Source of the DNA: DATBGO01 sp963695645
GTDB lineage: Bacteria > Actinomycetota > Actinomycetes > Streptosporangiales > Streptosporangiaceae
Assembly: GCA_963695645.1 (NCBI GenBank)
Contig: CAVOHC010000004.1
Span: 124,001-188,000 of the forward strand
DNA: 64,000 nt
Direction: 5' to 3'
In this document: one piece after another, positions 62,001 to 64,000 of the stretch
Position numbering within the stretch: position 1 is the stretch's first letter
Layout: each line of letters opens with the position of its first letter
The notes under the pieces: generated by a model
What the model saw: only the letters and a program-made list of their open reading frames with translations
What the model was told of the DNA's origin: nothing
The model's database searches: none
Translations under genes and position numbers: made by a program

Positions 62001-62939
62001 TTGATCGCTGCCCATAACCTGGCGAGCTCGCTGCGGCTGGTCGGTGACTGCTTCGCGGCGCGCCGCCTCGACGAGGAGACGCTGGACTGTCAACGGCAGG
62101 TGCTGGGCAGCGACCATCCCTATACCCTCTTGTCGGCGGCCAGCCTGGCTCACGATATGCGCGCGGCAGGCGCCTTCCGGGACTCCGTCGACCTGCTGCG
62201 CTACACATGGGAGAAATACCGGGCGGTGCTTGGCGACGACATGCTCGACACCTTGCGGACCGCCACCAGCCTGGCCGTGTCGCTGCGCAAGGCCGGGGAG
62301 CAGTCCGAGGCGATGAATCTCGCGCAGGACACCTACGAGCGTTACAAGCGCCGCTACGGCAGCGACGCGCCAGATGCCCAATCGTGCGCGCTCAACCTGG
62401 CCTGCGACTACGCGGCGGTCGATGACATGCCCAGGGCACTGGAGCTGGTGACGGGCGTCAAGGCCGCGCTCCAGGCCAGCCTGGGCGACGAGCATCCGAA
62501 CACGTTGGTCGCCGCCAACAACCTGGCGTGCTACCTGCGGGCCATTGGCCGGCTCCCGGAGGCGCTTGCGCTGACGGATGACACGCTAGGCAGGACGCAG
62601 CCACGGCTCGGAAGCCGCCACCCGCTAACCCTGTGCTGCGCAGTCAACCTGGCTAACTGCCGCGGGGACTGCGGGGACCTCGAAGCGGCCGAAGCGCTCG
62701 AGCGCCAGGCGATTGCGCTACTGCGGGAGGTGCTCGGCCGGGACCACCCGGACACCCTGGTCGGCGAGGCCAATCTCGCTGTCACCCTGCGCCAGGCAGG
62801 GCGGGAGAAGGATGCCGAGGAACTCAGGGCACGGATCTTCGCTGACTTCAGCCGCGTGCTGGGCGCAGGTCACCCGGACGTCGCGCAACTACACAAATGG
62901 CAGCGGATCAACCGCGATCTGGAACCGCAGCAAATCTAA
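59001..62939 (+). CDS. fxsT: FxsT: ParA-like ATPase / TIR / NB-ARC / TPR fusion protein
   Basis: The 1312-residue protein has four modules. Residues 1-325 resemble ParA/MinD ATPases: SYKGGTGRTMALANVAW (P-loop 16-22), VLAVDWDLESPGL, and YDYVLIDSRTGLSD. Residues about 332-460 are TIR-like (QVYLSYVPEDRMWADWIEAV) but the catalytic-Glu position reads DARSIWKTL, so it is likely inactive. Residues about 490-800 are NB-ARC with LGGVGKTQLAL (Lys535), WLLIFDNADD, HVLITSR, LGHLPLAVEQ and IHRLVQAVIRSQM. From about 850 to the end are TPRs of 42 residues (HPxTLxxANNLA type). It is translationally coupled to fxsC. It may sense or regulate the FxsA product. Confidence 0.93.
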   Translation: MSDPSRGQIITFYSYKGGTGRTMALANVAWILASNGNRVLAVDWDLESPGLHKFFHPFLDESTVSATPGVIEIINDYASAAVDPGARDDDWHLEYARVDRDAVSLEWAFPHGGKLDFLSAGRQNRDYSAAVCSLDWDNFYDRLGGGRFFRAMRDDMKQKYDYVLIDSRTGLSDVADICTIELPDVLAICFTLSDQSIEGAANVARQISGRYRDRNIRVLPVPMRIEDGEKEKLDIGRALARMKFEGFPTGMTQENSALYWASVEVPYKPFYAFEETLATFGDDPGSPASLLSSFERITNSLTEGRVTAMQPIAENLRLQYKEAFARRQPAASTQVYLSYVPEDRMWADWIEAVLTRAGFRVLPRSTVTTAAAGSAEVRGSIQAERELQAAPRAIAVLSSAYLHSPDARSIWKTLSSADAADTHRQLVPVRVSEVRIIEPFTEHPAVDLARMDAAQATAKLLWALDRPVPPLGSTGTQAEEPRFPGTIPPIWNVPARNADFTGRGATLELLRDKLAGGGLAVVVAQALYGLGGVGKTQLALEYAHRFMADYDLVWWVPSERAEETSGALAELARKMGLKVGDNVAEAAEAALEELRRDSTPHWLLIFDNADDPKQLEPYLPTGSGHVLITSRNQAWSHSAEPLEVDVFTMDESVAHLLRHVPELDMADAKRVADALGHLPLAVEQASAWLEQTGMPARAYVEQLATQSTRILALNQPPDYPMPVVATWNLSFDQLKGRSPAAVRLLQLCAFFSPGPISMDLLYSDEMNESLLPFDETLSEKLMLGRVIRDISRFALIKVDQGSNSLQIHRLVQAVIRSQMSDEAQADARHEVHKILVGARPRQGETDDPANWSTYDIIWPHLGPSQADECDDPRTRQLLIDWVRYQWKHGEFESGLSLARRLENLWIHQLGPDHQQTLHLQFQIANVLRSQGRFKDARDLDTYVLERQRAVLGVDHPHALITANGLGADLRALGDFQDALASDRETYESFKEQFGADYPRTLIAAHNLASSLRLVGDCFAARRLDEETLDCQRQVLGSDHPYTLLSAASLAHDMRAAGAFRDSVDLLRYTWEKYRAVLGDDMLDTLRTATSLAVSLRKAGEQSEAMNLAQDTYERYKRRYGSDAPDAQSCALNLACDYAAVDDMPRALELVTGVKAALQASLGDEHPNTLVAANNLACYLRAIGRLPEALALTDDTLGRTQPRLGSRHPLTLCCAVNLANCRGDCGDLEAAEALERQAIALLREVLGRDHPDTLVGEANLAVTLRQAGREKDAEELRARIFADFSRVLGAGHPDVAQLHKWQRINRDLEPQQI

Positions 62940-62942
62940 GAT

Positions 62943-63887
62943 CTATCCGCCGACTGGGCTCGTGCTCCTGCCGGGGCGCGATCGCCGGCCTGCCGACAAC
63001 CACCGGAGGATGTCGGGAAGCACGTCTAGCGCGCCGAAATGGGCAGCCCCCGCCTGAACCACCACGGCCGCGCTGGGGATCTTGTCGGCGAGCCACCTCG
63101 CGTGGCTGACTGGGGAGAACACGTCGCTCGCGCCGTGCCAGAGCAGGACGGGCACCGTGACAGAGGCCGGGTCAAATCCCCATGGCGAGCAAAACGCCAG
63201 CACGTCATCGATCCAGCCATAGTCCGACGTCCGCAACGCCTCGGCATAGGTCTCTATCAGCATCGACCGGATGCCCCGGTCCGCCACCACCCGCCGGTCC
63301 GGGTCGGGCAGCTCGGCCTGGAGCCTGGCGATCAGGCTAGCGGGGTTGGCGCGGACGGCGCTGGCGACCGCCTTGGTATGGGCGACTATGTCCTCGTAGC
63401 CGTTCGCCGCCGCCGTGTACTCGATGACATTCGACCGCGCCATACCGTCGAACCAGTCAAGCCCGTCAGCGCCGTGCGGGGCGAGTCCTACCAGGACTGC
63501 CGCCTTCGTCGTCCGCTCGGGTAGCAACGCGGCACAGGCGAGAGCATGGGGGCCGCCGCCCGATCGGCCGACGACCGAGAACTTCTCCAGCCCATAGGCA
63601 TCGGCGATAGTCAGTACATCGGCTGCTACGTCCACCACCCTCCGACCGGCTAAACGGTCCGATTCCCCATAACCGGGGCGGTCGAAGGAGATCAGCCGGA
63701 CGCCAAGCCGGTGCAGAACAGCGGATCGGGGACGGGGCCCTAACCGGCTTCCTGGAGTTCCATGCAGGAGGAACACGGGTCTGCCGTCGCAGTCGCCGTA
63801 CGCCTGGGTGGAAAGTCGCCTGCCGTCGGCCGTTCGCACCGTGTACTTCAAGATCGTCCCTTGCCCCATTCGCGCCGCTTGGGTCAT
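62943..63887 (-). CDS. Alpha/beta hydrolase
   Basis: The protein has about 314 residues from ATG 63887 and an alpha/beta hydrolase fold. It shows VFLLHGTPGSRLG (oxyanion loop), ISFDRPGYGESD, and the nucleophile elbow VVGRSGGGPHAL with Ser. The acid Asp lies in LLWHGASDVFSPVSH and a late His in QAGAAHFGALD. The substrate is unknown. In-frame ATGs at 63956 and 63869 are alternatives, none with a good ribosome binding site. It converges with fxsT, with stop codons 3 bp apart, so its link to the Fxs genes is only positional. Confidence 0.88.
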   Translation of the reverse strand: MTQAARMGQGTILKYTVRTADGRRLSTQAYGDCDGRPVFLLHGTPGSRLGPRPRSAVLHRLGVRLISFDRPGYGESDRLAGRRVVDVAADVLTIADAYGLEKFSVVGRSGGGPHALACAALLPERTTKAAVLVGLAPHGADGLDWFDGMARSNVIEYTAAANGYEDIVAHTKAVASAVRANPASLIARLQAELPDPDRRVVADRGIRSMLIETYAEALRTSDYGWIDDVLAFCSPWGFDPASVTVPVLLWHGASDVFSPVSHARWLADKIPSAAVVVQAGAAHFGALDVLPDILRWLSAGRRSRPGRSTSPVGG

Positions 63888-64000
63888 CCGGGGGGCGGCG
63901 TAGCTTCCAGCATGCCGCCGCTGGCCCGGCAACGGAAGAGACGCAGGCTCGGCCATGAGAACGAGGCAGATGTTATGCGGTCAGCCTGGGCCGCGACCGG

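Overview
The window is high-GC DNA from an actinobacterium (class Actinomycetes). The evidence is the gene order pcnA / DUF6049 / murJ / pseudokinase, followed by ino1 / PadR / DUF5318 / class A PBP and then rpsF-ssb-rpsR-rplI-dnaB, which matches the chromosomal backbone of Mycobacterium (Rv3907c-Rv3910 and Rv0046c-Rv0058) and Streptomyces. An MshC-like mycothiol ligase and several F420-type oxidoreductases agree with this. The family cannot be fixed from the sequence alone.

Bases 1-22,222 are mostly core: a pseudokinase running off the left edge, lipid II flippase MurJ, DUF6049, CCA-adding enzyme, an MFS transporter, a PadR-ino1 operon with a palindromic operator, DUF5318, a PBP, an endonuclease-IV-like protein and the replication/ribosome cluster. 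It ends in a dnaB gene interrupted by two inteins (one with the class 3 WCT signature and Ala1, one Cys1 class 1), preceded by a cluster of DnaA-box-like sites.

Bases 22,400-31,000 hold small enzymes, a tyrosine recombinase next to tRNA-Arg(ACG), TspO, an NB-ARC/TPR protein and an F420 LLM-family enzyme. Bases 31,000-35,300 look decayed: GC-rich repeats, a truncated membrane protein, a frameshifted S53 peptidase and an orphan C-terminus of an RskA-type anti-sigma factor. Bases 35,300-46,800 carry a psuK-psuG pair, RDD protein, MshC-like ligase, M20 peptidase, class III aminotransferase, F420-type protein, a secreted-type beta-propeller protein whose N-terminus is invaded by a 20-copy 15-bp minisatellite, and a STAS protein lacking the usual phosphorylatable serine.

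Bases 46,900-62,940 form the most unusual accessory region: RecQ, a TSUP transporter, a DEAD/DEAH helicase, a membrane RyR-domain protein with Rossmann-like segments, and then a full FxSxx-COOH (Fxs) RiPP locus. This has the precursor FxsA ending in FASAI, the radical SAM/SPASM-HExxH maturase FxsB, the TIR-like FxsC and FxsT, a giant ParA-like/TIR/NB-ARC/TPR protein. Two near-identical direct repeats 31 bp apart sit upstream of a putative leaderless fxsA promoter. An alpha/beta hydrolase closes the window.
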